From NCBI GenBank assembly GCA_031552825.1, contig JAVBMD010000044.1, positions 1 to 37,516 of the forward strand: a DNA stretch of 37,516 nucleotides, in the 5' to 3' direction. The DNA is from WQXF01 sp031552825 (GTDB lineage: Bacteria; Bacillota; Clostridia; Christensenellales; Aristaeellaceae). Made by a program: the position numbers and the translations under genes. The notes beneath the pieces were generated by a model. The model made no database searches. It was not told where the DNA came from and saw nothing but the letters and a program-made list of their open reading frames with translations. Of the stretch, positions 29,811 to 37,351 are shown piece by piece. The number at the start of each line of letters is the position of its first letter. Positions within the stretch are counted from its first letter, which is position 1.

Positions 29811-31305
29811 GAAGGCGGAGCGGCGGGAGAAGCCGCCTAAGCCGCCGAAAAAAATAAAGGCGTCTAAGCGCCCCAAGCGTCCGCGGCGCGAGAAGCATTC
29901 CCGCCGCCAGCGCGCCAGCGGGGAGAGCTTGTTTAACTACACCAGCCAAACCATCCACGACGCGTTTGTGCGGCTGATCGGCAACCTGCGGTTCTCGCTA
30001 GGTCTGCGCATTTCGACCAACTATGCGCGGCTGTTGATCTCGATGTTCTTTTCCAACCTGTTCTGGCTGTTCATCGCCTTCTGCGTTTGGCAAACGCCGC
30101 TTCTCTTGGCGCGCAATGCCGAGGTGGTGCGCGCGGTACAGGCCTCACCGGGGGTGCCGCTTTCCGATATTGCCTACCTGCCGTTTCAAGACAGCGTGAA
30201 GGCGGAGTTGATCGCGGGCCGCGCGCCGGTCAGCGAGGACGCGTTCGAGCGCGCGGTGATCGAGTTCTTTGGCGCGGTTCAGGATATTACCATCGAAGGG
30301 TGGCATCCGATCGTGACGCTGGAGGTGCCGGTGGAGCGGGGCGATCAGCCCTACCGCCTGCGCACGCTGCACGATCTGAGCGACACGCTGATGCTGTTTC
30401 TGTACCTGATGGCGGCGCTGCTGGTCTTTGACATCTTGCGCGCCTTCGGCTTTCTGGTGCGCGGGCGACGCATCAACCGCCGCGTGCTGCAGCCCATCGC
30501 CGATATCACCGCCCACGCGCAGATGCTCTCGGAAAACGAGCTGAGCCTGCGCCTCAACGTGGCGGGCGCAAAGAACGAGCTCAAGGATCTTGCGATGGTG
30601 TTCAACGCCATGCTGGATCGCATCGAGGCGGCCTACAACGGCCAGAAGCAGTTCGTTTCCGACGCCTCGCACGAGCTGCGCACGCCCATCGCGGTGATCC
30701 AAGGCTACGCCAACCTGCTCGAGCGCTGGGGCAAGGACGACGCGCAGGTGCGCGACGAATCGATCTCGGCCATCGTAAACGAAACCGCCAACATGAAGGA
30801 CTTGGTGGAGAAGCTGCTATTCCTCGCGCGCCACGATAAAAAAACCTTCAAGCTCAACCTAGAGCACTTCGATCTGCGCGAGCTGATGGAGGAGACGGTG
30901 CGCGAAACCGAGATGATTACCGCCAATCACCGCGTCGAAACCGGCGAGATATCCGGCGGCATCCTGTACGCCGACCGCAACGCCATCAAGCAGGCCATCC
31001 GCGTGTTCATCGACAATGCCGTCAAGTACACGCCTCCCGGCGGCACGATCCGCATCGCCTGCGAGCGCACGCCCGGCACGGTGAGCATCGCCATCAGCGA
31101 CACCGGGCTTGGCATCAGCCGAGGGGATTTGCAAAACATTTTCGAACGATTTTACCGCGCGGACACCGCGCGCAACGGCAAGGAATCCGGCCACGGGCTG
31201 GGCTTGGCCATCGCGCGCATCATCGTGATCTCCCACGGCGGCAAGATCCGCGTCTCCTCCACGGTAGGCGAGGGAAGCACCTTCCGCATTCTGCTGCCGA
31301 ATTGA
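29779..31305 (+). CDS. membrane sensor histidine kinase (HAMP-HisKA-HATPase)
   Basis: A 508-residue sensor kinase paired with the preceding regulator. Residues 1-48 are unusually basic and Pro/Lys-rich. TM1 lies at about 84-110 and TM2 at about 202-227, with an extracytoplasmic sensor of about 90 residues between. A HAMP domain (about 230-285) and HisKA with phospho-acceptor His298 (SDASHELRTP) follow. The ATPase part has the N box DNAVKYTPPGG (412-422), G1 DTGLGIS (441-447), F box FERFYRADTA and G2 GHGLGLA. Start uncertain: ATG 29779 or ATG 29794, because of the 15-bp repeat; the second has AAAAGG just upstream. The stop codon overlaps the next promoter's -35. Signal unknown. Confidence 0.95.
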   Translation: MKEKAMKEKAKKAERREKPPKPPKKIKASKRPKRPRREKHSRRQRASGESLFNYTSQTIHDAFVRLIGNLRFSLGLRISTNYARLLISMFFSNLFWLFIAFCVWQTPLLLARNAEVVRAVQASPGVPLSDIAYLPFQDSVKAELIAGRAPVSEDAFERAVIEFFGAVQDITIEGWHPIVTLEVPVERGDQPYRLRTLHDLSDTLMLFLYLMAALLVFDILRAFGFLVRGRRINRRVLQPIADITAHAQMLSENELSLRLNVAGAKNELKDLAMVFNAMLDRIEAAYNGQKQFVSDASHELRTPIAVIQGYANLLERWGKDDAQVRDESISAIVNETANMKDLVEKLLFLARHDKKTFKLNLEHFDLRELMEETVRETEMITANHRVETGEISGGILYADRNAIKQAIRVFIDNAVKYTPPGGTIRIACERTPGTVSIAISDTGLGISRGDLQNIFERFYRADTARNGKESGHGLGLAIARIIVISHGGKIRVSSTVGEGSTFRILLPN

Positions 31306-31330
31306 CAATTGAACGGATTCCGGCTATGAT
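31302..31330 (+). promoter_or_regulatory. promoter of the TetR-family gene
   Basis: A perfect TTGACA (31302-31307, overlapping the kinase stop codon), 17-bp spacer and TATGAT (31325-31330). An inverted repeat GCTAA (31340-31344) / TTAGC (31351-31355) lies about 10 bp past the -10 and may be the operator for the encoded repressor. Confidence 0.78.
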
Positions 31331-31373
31331 GGAAGAAAAGCTAATTTTTGTTAGCCTTTTGGAGGCCGGAGCG

Positions 31374-31997
31374 ATGCCGAGGAGAAGCGACACAAAAAAG
31401 AGAATTCTTTTTGCCGCCATCGAATGCTTTGCGGCCAAAAGCTATCGCGCTTGCACGATGCAAGAGATCGCCGAGCGGGTTGGCGTGCGCGCTTCCAGCC
31501 TGTACAAGCATTACGCGGGCAAGGAAGAAATTCTGCAAAGCATCCTTGATTATTTCAAGATTCACTTCAATATGTACCGCACGCCGCCCGGCGCGATTCT
31601 GGAAGCGGCGAAAAAGCAACCCGTACACACCGTAATACCGATGATGTTCTTCAACTTCGGCACCGACGAGGAGCAGGAGATCATGCTCAAGATCATGCGC
31701 ATCGTGGCGGATCTGCGGTTTGAAAACGCGGAGATCCGGCAGGTATACATGTCGGTTTTCATAGAGGAATCGAGGGAATACCTGTACCGGGTGTTCGGCG
31801 GCTTGATCGAGCAGAGGCTGCTGCCGCCCTTCGACTACCCGGCGCTGGTGATCCAGATGATCGGCTTTACGCATCTGGTGCTCAATTTGCGCATCATGCA
31901 GGTCGACACCAAAAAGGAGATCGAGCTGCGGTTTCAAGAGGGCATCGCGTGGTTCGCGCGGTATGTAGAGCTGGCGCTTGCGCCGCCTCAGCCGTAA
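31374..31997 (+). CDS. TetR-family transcriptional regulator
   Basis: A 207-residue TetR/AcrR-type regulator. The N-terminal helix-turn-helix (about residues 29-48) reads TMQEIAERVGVRASSLYKHY, and the C-terminal ligand/dimer domain is divergent. ATG 31374 has GGAGG eight bases upstream; longer in-frame starts lie before the operator-like repeat. It has its own consensus promoter inside the end of the kinase gene, so it can be expressed apart from the two-component system. No adjacent efflux or lipid gene on + indicates a target; the closest partner is the upstream kinase operon. The next gene is convergent. Confidence 0.92.
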   Translation: MPRRSDTKKRILFAAIECFAAKSYRACTMQEIAERVGVRASSLYKHYAGKEEILQSILDYFKIHFNMYRTPPGAILEAAKKQPVHTVIPMMFFNFGTDEEQEIMLKIMRIVADLRFENAEIRQVYMSVFIEESREYLYRVFGGLIEQRLLPPFDYPALVIQMIGFTHLVLNLRIMQVDTKKEIELRFQEGIAWFARYVELALAPPQP

Positions 31998-32013
31998 TCC
32001 GGCGCAAAACACA

Positions 32014-32049
32014 CAAAAAAAGGCTGTCCGCAAATCGCGGGCAGCCTTT
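32014..32049 (-). terminator. terminator of the asd-dapA-dapB operon
   Basis: On the minus strand AAAGGCTGCCCGC pairs with GCGGACAGCCTTT (one mismatch) around a 5-base loop and is followed by a run of seven T. It lies about 12 bp past the dapB stop and faces the end of the TetR gene, so it may serve weakly in both directions. Confidence 0.9.
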
Positions 32050-32060
32050 GGCATGCGGCG

Positions 32061-33272
32061 TTATACGCCGAATTCTTCGCGGATCGCCGCCACGGCGCGC
32101 TGCTCGTGCGCGGTGTCGATGCACAGCGAGATCTTGGTTTCGCTGGTGGTGATGAGGTGCGTACCCACCTCGCTGGAGGCCAGCCGGTTGAACACGCGGG
32201 AGGCGACGCCGCTGGCGTGCGCCATGCCTTGGCCTTCCACCGTCAGCTTGACGACGTGGGAACGGTGGCGCATCGCGCAGCCGATGCCGGAGAGCGCCGC
32301 CATTGCCTGCGGCAGCGCGGCCTGCGGCAGCGAGAAGGTGATTTCCACGTGACCCTCCTGCGGCGCGGTTTGGCTAATCATATCGATGTTGATATCGCGG
32401 ATGGCGGCGAACAGCGCGGCCACCTCGCCGGGCGTGGCGGGTACGCCATAGATCGAGAGGATGGCCACATCGCGCGCGATGGAGAGATTGGTGACCAGCG
32501 ACTGCTCCAGCAGCAGCTGTTGCATGTTATAAAGCCCCGGCTCCTTGGCGGCGATGTAGCGCGCGGCGCGCAGCGCGCCGGTGGCGAACAGGCGGCGCGA
32601 TTGCGCCACGTGCTGCAGCGTGACCACCTCGTCCTCGCCGTAGAAGCCGACCTCGTGCGTGCCGGGGACCGTGCCGCCGCGCACCACCACCATGCCGATC
32701 TCCTCCGGCGTGCGCGCCTGGCGAACCGCGTGGCGGTCGAACACCAGCCGCTTGGCGGTGGGGTAGGCGGCGCGCACCGAATCGGCCAGCATCAGCGCCG
32801 TGCCGCTGGGCGCGTCGATCTTGCGGTTGTGATGCCGCTCGACGATCTCTACATCGAAGGCGCTGCCCAGCGCGGTGGCGGCGGCCTGCGCCAGCTCGCA
32901 CAGCACGTTGACGCCGTAGGACATGTTGGCTGATTGAAAGATCGGCACCCGCGTGGCGGTCTGCGCGATCAGACGGCGCTCCTCGTCGGAATAGCCGGTG
33001 GTGGCCAGCACCAGCGGCATGCGGCGGCGGGAAACGAAGTCCATCAGCCCCGGCAGCGCGCTGGGGTGCGAAAAATCGATGCACACATCGGCCTCGGACC
33101 CCAGCGCCGCCTCGAAGGTGGCGAAGCAGGGGAAGGGCAAGGCGGGCGCGCCCGGTGTTCCCGCGCGCGGGTCGACCCCGGCGGAAACCGAAAGCCCCTC
33201 CTGCGCGGCGGCCAGCTCTGCCAGCGCCTGCCCCATCTTGCCCAGCGCGCCGCTGATTAGCAAACGAATCAT
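32061..33272 (-). CDS. dapB: DapB fused to a C-terminal tandem ACT (aspartokinase-like) domain
   Basis: A 403-residue protein. Residues 1-252 are 4-hydroxy-tetrahydrodipicolinate reductase: dinucleotide motif GALGKMG (8-14) and active-site ERHHNRKIDAPSGTA (145-159, with His147/148 and Lys151), complete to the normal DapB end near GLYNMQQLL. Residues 262-403 match the regulatory ACT pair of aspartokinase: VAILSIYGVPATPGEVAALFAAI, NIDMISQTAP, VKLTVEGQGMA, and VGTHLITTSETKISLCI near the end. In aspartokinase this region binds lysine or threonine, so lysine feedback on the reductase is a reasonable inference. GGAGGAC lies before ATG 33272. There is no frame interruption at the junction. It is last in the asd-dapA-dapB run, separated from dapA by repeats. 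Confidence 0.93.
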   Translation of the reverse strand: MIRLLISGALGKMGQALAELAAAQEGLSVSAGVDPRAGTPGAPALPFPCFATFEAALGSEADVCIDFSHPSALPGLMDFVSRRRMPLVLATTGYSDEERRLIAQTATRVPIFQSANMSYGVNVLCELAQAAATALGSAFDVEIVERHHNRKIDAPSGTALMLADSVRAAYPTAKRLVFDRHAVRQARTPEEIGMVVVRGGTVPGTHEVGFYGEDEVVTLQHVAQSRRLFATGALRAARYIAAKEPGLYNMQQLLLEQSLVTNLSIARDVAILSIYGVPATPGEVAALFAAIRDINIDMISQTAPQEGHVEITFSLPQAALPQAMAALSGIGCAMRHRSHVVKLTVEGQGMAHASGVASRVFNRLASSEVGTHLITTSETKISLCIDTAHEQRAVAAIREEFGV

Positions 33273-33331
33273 AAGCTTGTCCTCCAATTAGTCCGGTCAG
33301 GGATGCACTTTTGCAAGGCACGATGCAGATA

Positions 33332-33564
33332 GGCGCCCCCCGAAGGATCCCTAAGGGCGACCGGAAAGCCCTTAGGTCGCCCGCAGGCGAAACCCCTGCG
33401 CAGGATTTTCGGGCCTGCGGGCACGACCAAAGGGCTTTCCGGTCGCCCTTTGGAAACCTTCGGAGGGCGTGCCCGCAGGCACGAAATCCCTCGCGCTAGG
33501 GTTTCGCCTGCGGGCGACCAAAGGGCTTTCCGGTCGCCCTTTGGAAATCTTCGGAGGGCGTGCC
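33332..33564. repeat. cluster of three palindromic REP-like repeats between dapA and dapB
   Basis: One unit lies in + orientation at 33332-33394 and two in the opposite orientation at 33425-33473 and 33499-33564. Each holds a core palindrome of AAAGGGC or TAAGGGC, a GACCGGAAA-type centre and the complementary arm, flanked by CCGAAG on one side. The first and third also share GGTCGCCCGCAGGCGAAACCC-like sequence on the other side. The 33273-33604 gap has no gene or evident promoter; the cluster probably lies within the operon transcript. Confidence 0.88.
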
Positions 33565-33604
33565 ACAGAAGTTTCTAAAAATCACGCCTTGCGGAAAATC
33601 AACT

Positions 33605-34498
33605 TTACGGCAAAATGCCCACCGCCTGCATCGTCAGTTCCAGCCGCTCCCGATGATCGGCGCGCATCGGCACCAGCGGCAGGCGCAGCGGCCCGGCGTG
33701 CATGCCCATCAGGTTGAGCGCCGTCTTGACCGGGATGGGGTTGACCTCGGTGAACAGCGCCTGCGCCAGCGGATTGAGCTTGAACTGCAGCGCGCGGGAG
33801 GCGGCCATATCCCCGGCGTGGAAGGCGGCGACCAGATCGTGCATATCGCGCGGCGCGATGTTGGATACCACCGAGATCACGCCTTCGCCGCCCAGCCCGA
33901 GGAAGGGCACGACATGATCGTCGTTGCCGGAGTAGATGGCGATGCGGTCGTGGCAGGTGCGGAACATTTCGGTGATCTGCGCGATATCGCCGCTGGCCTC
34001 CTTGATGGCGGTGATGCGCGGATGATCGGCCAGCGCGTCCAGCGTGGCAGGGGTGATGTTGAGCCCGGTGCGCGAGGGCACGTTGTAGAGGATAACCGGC
34101 AGGGCAGTGGCATCGGCGACGGCGGTGAAGTGCGCGATCAGGCCGTCCTGCGTGGTTTTGTTGTAATAGGGGGTGACGGCCAGCAGCGCGTCGGCACCCA
34201 GCGCTTCGGCGCGGCGGGCGGCGGCCAGCACCTCGCGGGTATCGTTGCCGCCCACCCCGGCGATCACCGGCACGCGCCCCGCTGCGCGCTGCAGGGCGAA
34301 GCCGATAGCCTGATCGCGCTCCTCGGCGGTCATGGTGGAGGGTTCGCCGGTGGTGCCGCACACCACCAGCCCGTCGACGCCCTGTTCAATCTGCCAATCG
34401 ATAAGGCGGCCAAAGGCCTCAAGGTTCAAGCCATCCTCGGTGAAGGGGGTGACCAGCGCCGTGGCGCAGCCGGTAAATACGACATGCTGTTTCGTCAT
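33605..34498 (-). CDS. dapA: 4-hydroxy-tetrahydrodipicolinate synthase
   Basis: DapA, 297 residues, condensing pyruvate with aspartate semialdehyde in the first committed step of the diaminopimelate/lysine pathway. The Schiff-base Lys166 (ITAIKEASG), Tyr138 (LYNVPSRTG), the GTTGE motif (48-52) and Tyr111 are present. AAAGGAG lies eight bases before the ATG. It is 31 bp downstream of asd on the same strand and upstream of dapB-ACT, so three consecutive steps sit in one operon feeding peptidoglycan and lysine. Confidence 0.97.
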   Translation of the reverse strand: MTKQHVVFTGCATALVTPFTEDGLNLEAFGRLIDWQIEQGVDGLVVCGTTGEPSTMTAEERDQAIGFALQRAAGRVPVIAGVGGNDTREVLAAARRAEALGADALLAVTPYYNKTTQDGLIAHFTAVADATALPVILYNVPSRTGLNITPATLDALADHPRITAIKEASGDIAQITEMFRTCHDRIAIYSGNDDHVVPFLGLGGEGVISVVSNIAPRDMHDLVAAFHAGDMAASRALQFKLNPLAQALFTEVNPIPVKTALNLMGMHAGPLRLPLVPMRADHRERLELTMQAVGILP

Positions 34499-34529
34499 GA
34501 TGAATGCTCCTTTGTTATGGGGGTCATGC

Positions 34530-35618
34530 TCACTTTTGCGGAATATAGCCCTGCGCGCACAGCAGCTCGGCGATCAGCACGCCGCCGCCGGCAGCGCCGC
34601 GCACCGTATTGTGCGAAAGGCCGACGAAGCGGTAATCGAGCAGCGGATCCTCGCGCAGGCGGCCGAGGGTGATGCCCATGCCGCGCGCAAAGTCGCGATC
34701 CAGCCGGGTTTGCGGGCGGTCGGGCTCGTCAAAGTAGCGCAGGAAGGGCTGCGGCGCGCTGGGCAGCTTGCGCTGCTGCGGCAGCGCCGAGAAGTTGCGC
34801 CACGCATCCAGAATCTGCTCGCGGGTCGGTTTCTTTTCGAAGGAAACGCTGACCGTGGCCAAGTGGCCGTCGGAGGCGGCGACGCGTACACAGTGCGCGC
34901 TGATGACCGGCAGGCTGGCGGAGACGATGCGCCCATCCTGCACCTTGCCCCATATCTTCAGCGGCTCCTGCTCGCTTTTCTCTTCCTCGCCGCCGATGTG
35001 GGGGATTACGTTGTCTACCATTTCCGGCCAGCTGGCGAAGGTTTTGCCCGCGCCGGAAATCGCCTGATAGGTGCTGACCACCGCCTTCTGCGGGCCGAAA
35101 GCGCGCAGCGCGTGCAGCGCCGGTACGTAGGATTGGATCGAGCAGTTGGGCTTGACGGCGATGAAGCCGACCTTGGTGCCCAACCGCGCGCGCTGCGCCG
35201 CGATCACCTCGGCGTGCTCGGGGTTGAGCTCGGGGATCATCATCGGCACGTCAGGCGTCATGCGATGCGCCGAGTTGTTGGACACCACCGGCGTTTCAGC
35301 TTGCGCATAGCGCTCCTCCAGCGCGCGGATCTCGTCCTTGGGCATATCCACGGCGCAGAACACAAAGTCGGCGGCGGCCGCCACCTGCTCCACCCGCGAG
35401 GCGTCCAGCAGCGGCATATCCAAATACTTTTCCGGAACCGGCCAATCGAACGCCCAGCGCCCCTTCACCGCCTCGGCATAAGGCTTGCCCGCCGAGCGCG
35501 GCGATGCCGCCAGCGCCACCACATCAAACCAAGGATGCTCGGCTAGCAGCGTCAAAAACCGCTGCCCCACCATGCCGGTCGCGCCGACCACCGCTACCCG
35601 TCTCTTCTCCGCTCCCAT
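34530..35618 (-). CDS. asd: aspartate-semialdehyde dehydrogenase
   Basis: A 362-residue NADP-dependent enzyme reducing aspartyl phosphate to aspartate semialdehyde. GATGMVG (12-18) begins the Rossmann fold; Cys159 (KPNCSIQ) is the catalytic nucleophile and His242 (SAHCVRV) the acid/base. The KPNCS motif, in place of the bacterial GNPNC, and overall pattern point to the archaeal/fungal-type ASADH branch also found in some Clostridia. ATG 35618 has GGAGG eight bases upstream; a long in-frame upstream extension lies in the leader and was rejected. First gene of asd-dapA-dapB. Confidence 0.95.
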   Translation of the reverse strand: MGAEKRRVAVVGATGMVGQRFLTLLAEHPWFDVVALAASPRSAGKPYAEAVKGRWAFDWPVPEKYLDMPLLDASRVEQVAAAADFVFCAVDMPKDEIRALEERYAQAETPVVSNNSAHRMTPDVPMMIPELNPEHAEVIAAQRARLGTKVGFIAVKPNCSIQSYVPALHALRAFGPQKAVVSTYQAISGAGKTFASWPEMVDNVIPHIGGEEEKSEQEPLKIWGKVQDGRIVSASLPVISAHCVRVAASDGHLATVSVSFEKKPTREQILDAWRNFSALPQQRKLPSAPQPFLRYFDEPDRPQTRLDRDFARGMGITLGRLREDPLLDYRFVGLSHNTVRGAAGGGVLIAELLCAQGYIPQK

Positions 35619-35669
35619 TGCAAACGCCTCCATACTCAAACAATTGTTGCCAAATATTGCTGTTGATAG

Positions 35670-35701
35670 AACAAAACGCATCCGCGACCATCGAGGATGC
35701 G
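35670..35701 (-). terminator. terminator-like hairpin in the asd leader (candidate attenuator)
   Basis: On the minus strand CGCATCC (35695-35701) pairs with GGATGCG (35677-35683) across an 11-base loop and is followed by TTTTGTT. It lies about 50 bp before the asd start in a leader of about 165 nt. A second stem-loop, GCACAG...CTGTGC, lies at about 35755-35786. Neither a lysine riboswitch nor a T-box consensus was recognised. Confidence 0.6.
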
Positions 35702-35790
35702 CCTGCTGATAGAATAGTCTATGGAACGGCTTTCTATTAGTTGCGCCTGGTTTCGCACAGCGATGGAGTAAAACCCCAATTCTGTGCTTC

Positions 35791-35820
35791 ATCATAGCAT
35801 TGCGATGACGCGATTGTCAA
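35791..35820 (-). promoter_or_regulatory. promoter of the asd-dapA-dapB operon
   Basis: A perfect TTGACA (35815-35820), 18-bp spacer and TATGAT (35791-35796) on the minus strand. The -35 overlaps the stop codon region of the EamA gene upstream. Confidence 0.82.
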
Positions 35821-36719
35821 TCGCGTTTGGCGCGTTTGTTGTTGAGCAATAGGCTGATGAGGATCAGCGCGCCGCCGACAAGCTGCATCGCGCCCAAGCG
35901 CTCGCCGAGCAGCAGCATGCCGCCCAGCACCGCCGCGATGGGGTTGATGTTGATGAACAGCGCGGCGGTGAATGGATCCAGCACGCTGAGCGCCTCGGCG
36001 TACAAAAAGTAGCACAGTGCCGAGCAGATCAGCGCCAGCGCCAGCACGCAGCCCCAAGCCAGCGCGTCCACCGGCACCCAGCGCGCCCGCTCGCCCAGCG
36101 CGAAGGGGATCAGCGTAATCAGCGCGCACAGCGCCTGCCAAGCGGTCAGGCGCAGGCTGGTATATTTGCCGCGCAGCCGGGTGCTGATCTGGATATACGC
36201 CACCCAGCACAGGCAGCAGCCGACGATCAGCAGGTTGCCGCGCAGGCTGCCGGAGAGGCTGGCGTCGCTGCCGTAGCGAATCACCGCGTACACGCCCAGC
36301 AGCGAAAGCGCCACGCAGACCCACTGCCGCGCGCTGGCCTTGGCGTGCTGAAAACACACGCCGTACAGCAGCGACAGCATCGGGATCGAGGCCAAGATCA
36401 GCGAGGCGGTAGAGGCGGTGGTGTACACCATGCCGGTGTATTCGAAGAAGTAATAGAAGGTGATGCCGAACAACGCCGAGAGGATGGCGGCGGGCAAATC
36501 CTTTCTTTGCAGGCGCAGCGAATGCTCGCGCGCCAGCGTCACCGGCACCAGCAGCGCTGCGGCGAACACGTAGCGCACCGCCGCCAGCGTCATCGGCGGA
36601 AAGCCCGCCGTCAGCGCGTACTTCGAGGCGATAAAGGAAAGCCCCCAGAAGATATTGACCAGTAGCAGCGCCAGAATGCCGAATGTGCGCGTGCGGCGGG
36701 GCGGGGCGGACGGTTGCAT
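35817..36719 (-). CDS. EamA/DMT-family transporter
   Basis: A 300-residue membrane protein with ten predicted helices arranged as two EamA repeats (about 15-145 and 160-295). Typical segments are NIFWGLSFIASKYAL, LAAVRYVFAAALL and YTTASTASLILASIPMLSLLYG in the first half and LDPFTAALFININPIAAVLGGMLLLGE in the second. Drug/metabolite exporters of this family move amino acids, nucleosides and other small solutes; given its place immediately upstream of the lysine operon, amino-acid export is possible but unproven. ATG 36719 has AGGTG seven bases before it; a GTG three codons upstream overlaps that site. Confidence 0.9.
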   Translation of the reverse strand: MQPSAPPRRTRTFGILALLLVNIFWGLSFIASKYALTAGFPPMTLAAVRYVFAAALLVPVTLAREHSLRLQRKDLPAAILSALFGITFYYFFEYTGMVYTTASTASLILASIPMLSLLYGVCFQHAKASARQWVCVALSLLGVYAVIRYGSDASLSGSLRGNLLIVGCCLCWVAYIQISTRLRGKYTSLRLTAWQALCALITLIPFALGERARWVPVDALAWGCVLALALICSALCYFLYAEALSVLDPFTAALFININPIAAVLGGMLLLGERLGAMQLVGGALILISLLLNNKRAKRD

Positions 36720-36748
36720 GGGGAACACCTGCCTTTTGCGCGGATATG

Positions 36749-37288
36749 TCAGCGGTCGTCGTGCGTCACCGAGCCATCGGCCAGCAGCGGATCACCGACG
36801 TCGACGAAGTACTGCTTAGCATCGTAGGGATCGACCCACACCTTTACGCGCGCGGGTTCGGTACTGTTGCGATAGAAGGCGGCGAAGCGGTACTGCGCGT
36901 CGCTCTTGACCAAGTGCGCCTCGCCGCGCTCGTCGGTATAGCGGCATTCGAGGATCAGCCCGGGGCGGCCGTTGACCCGCGTATTGCTGTGATAGGAATT
37001 GACCACCACGGCCTCGTAGCAGGTGCCCTCCGCCATCAAGCGGCGCGCGTGCTTTCGCTTTTTGCCGTCGGCCAGCAGCAGCGTCAGGCCGATCAGCAGC
37101 ATCACCGCGCCGATCCCGGCGAACACCGCGCCCATCACCCAAGCTTCGCCCTCGTCCATCGGGACATTCGCCCAGATGGTCAGAAAAGCCGCGCCGAGCG
37201 CAAGCCATAGGGCGCCCATGCCGCTGAGAATCCAGCCTGCTATGCGCAGCGCCGGATTGCCGATATGCTTCGGTTTTTGGTTTTCCAT
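36749..37288 (-). CDS. DUF3592-like small membrane protein
   Basis: A 179-residue protein with two membrane helices at about 15-40 and 53-75. A basic turn (KKRKHARR) and a C-terminal beta-rich domain follow, with ECRYTDERGEAHLVKSD and VKVWVDPYDAKQYFVDV. The layout fits DUF3592-type proteins of unknown function. AAGGAGG lies eight bases before ATG 37288; the upstream in-frame extension runs antisense through trmL and was rejected. Its start region overlaps the divergent promoter used by trmL. It precedes the EamA gene by 29 bp. Confidence 0.82.
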   Translation of the reverse strand: MENQKPKHIGNPALRIAGWILSGMGALWLALGAAFLTIWANVPMDEGEAWVMGAVFAGIGAVMLLIGLTLLLADGKKRKHARRLMAEGTCYEAVVVNSYHSNTRVNGRPGLILECRYTDERGEAHLVKSDAQYRFAAFYRNSTEPARVKVWVDPYDAKQYFVDVGDPLLADGSVTHDDR

Positions 37289-37317
37289 TGTGAAAGCCTC
37301 CTTTTGTGGGTTATAAT
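37288..37317 (+). promoter_or_regulatory. promoter of trmL
   Basis: TTGTGA (37288-37293), 18-bp spacer and a perfect TATAAT (37312-37317) on +. The -35 overlaps the start codon of the divergent DUF3592-like gene. Confidence 0.68.
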
Positions 37318-37351
37318 GATGCGCGATATTTTTATTTGCGGAGGATGCATG

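Noticed and set aside
35619..35795. In-frame 59-residue N-terminal extension of Asd
   Set aside because: It runs through the leader and terminator hairpin; the internal ATG at 35618 has a good ribosome site and matches the family start.
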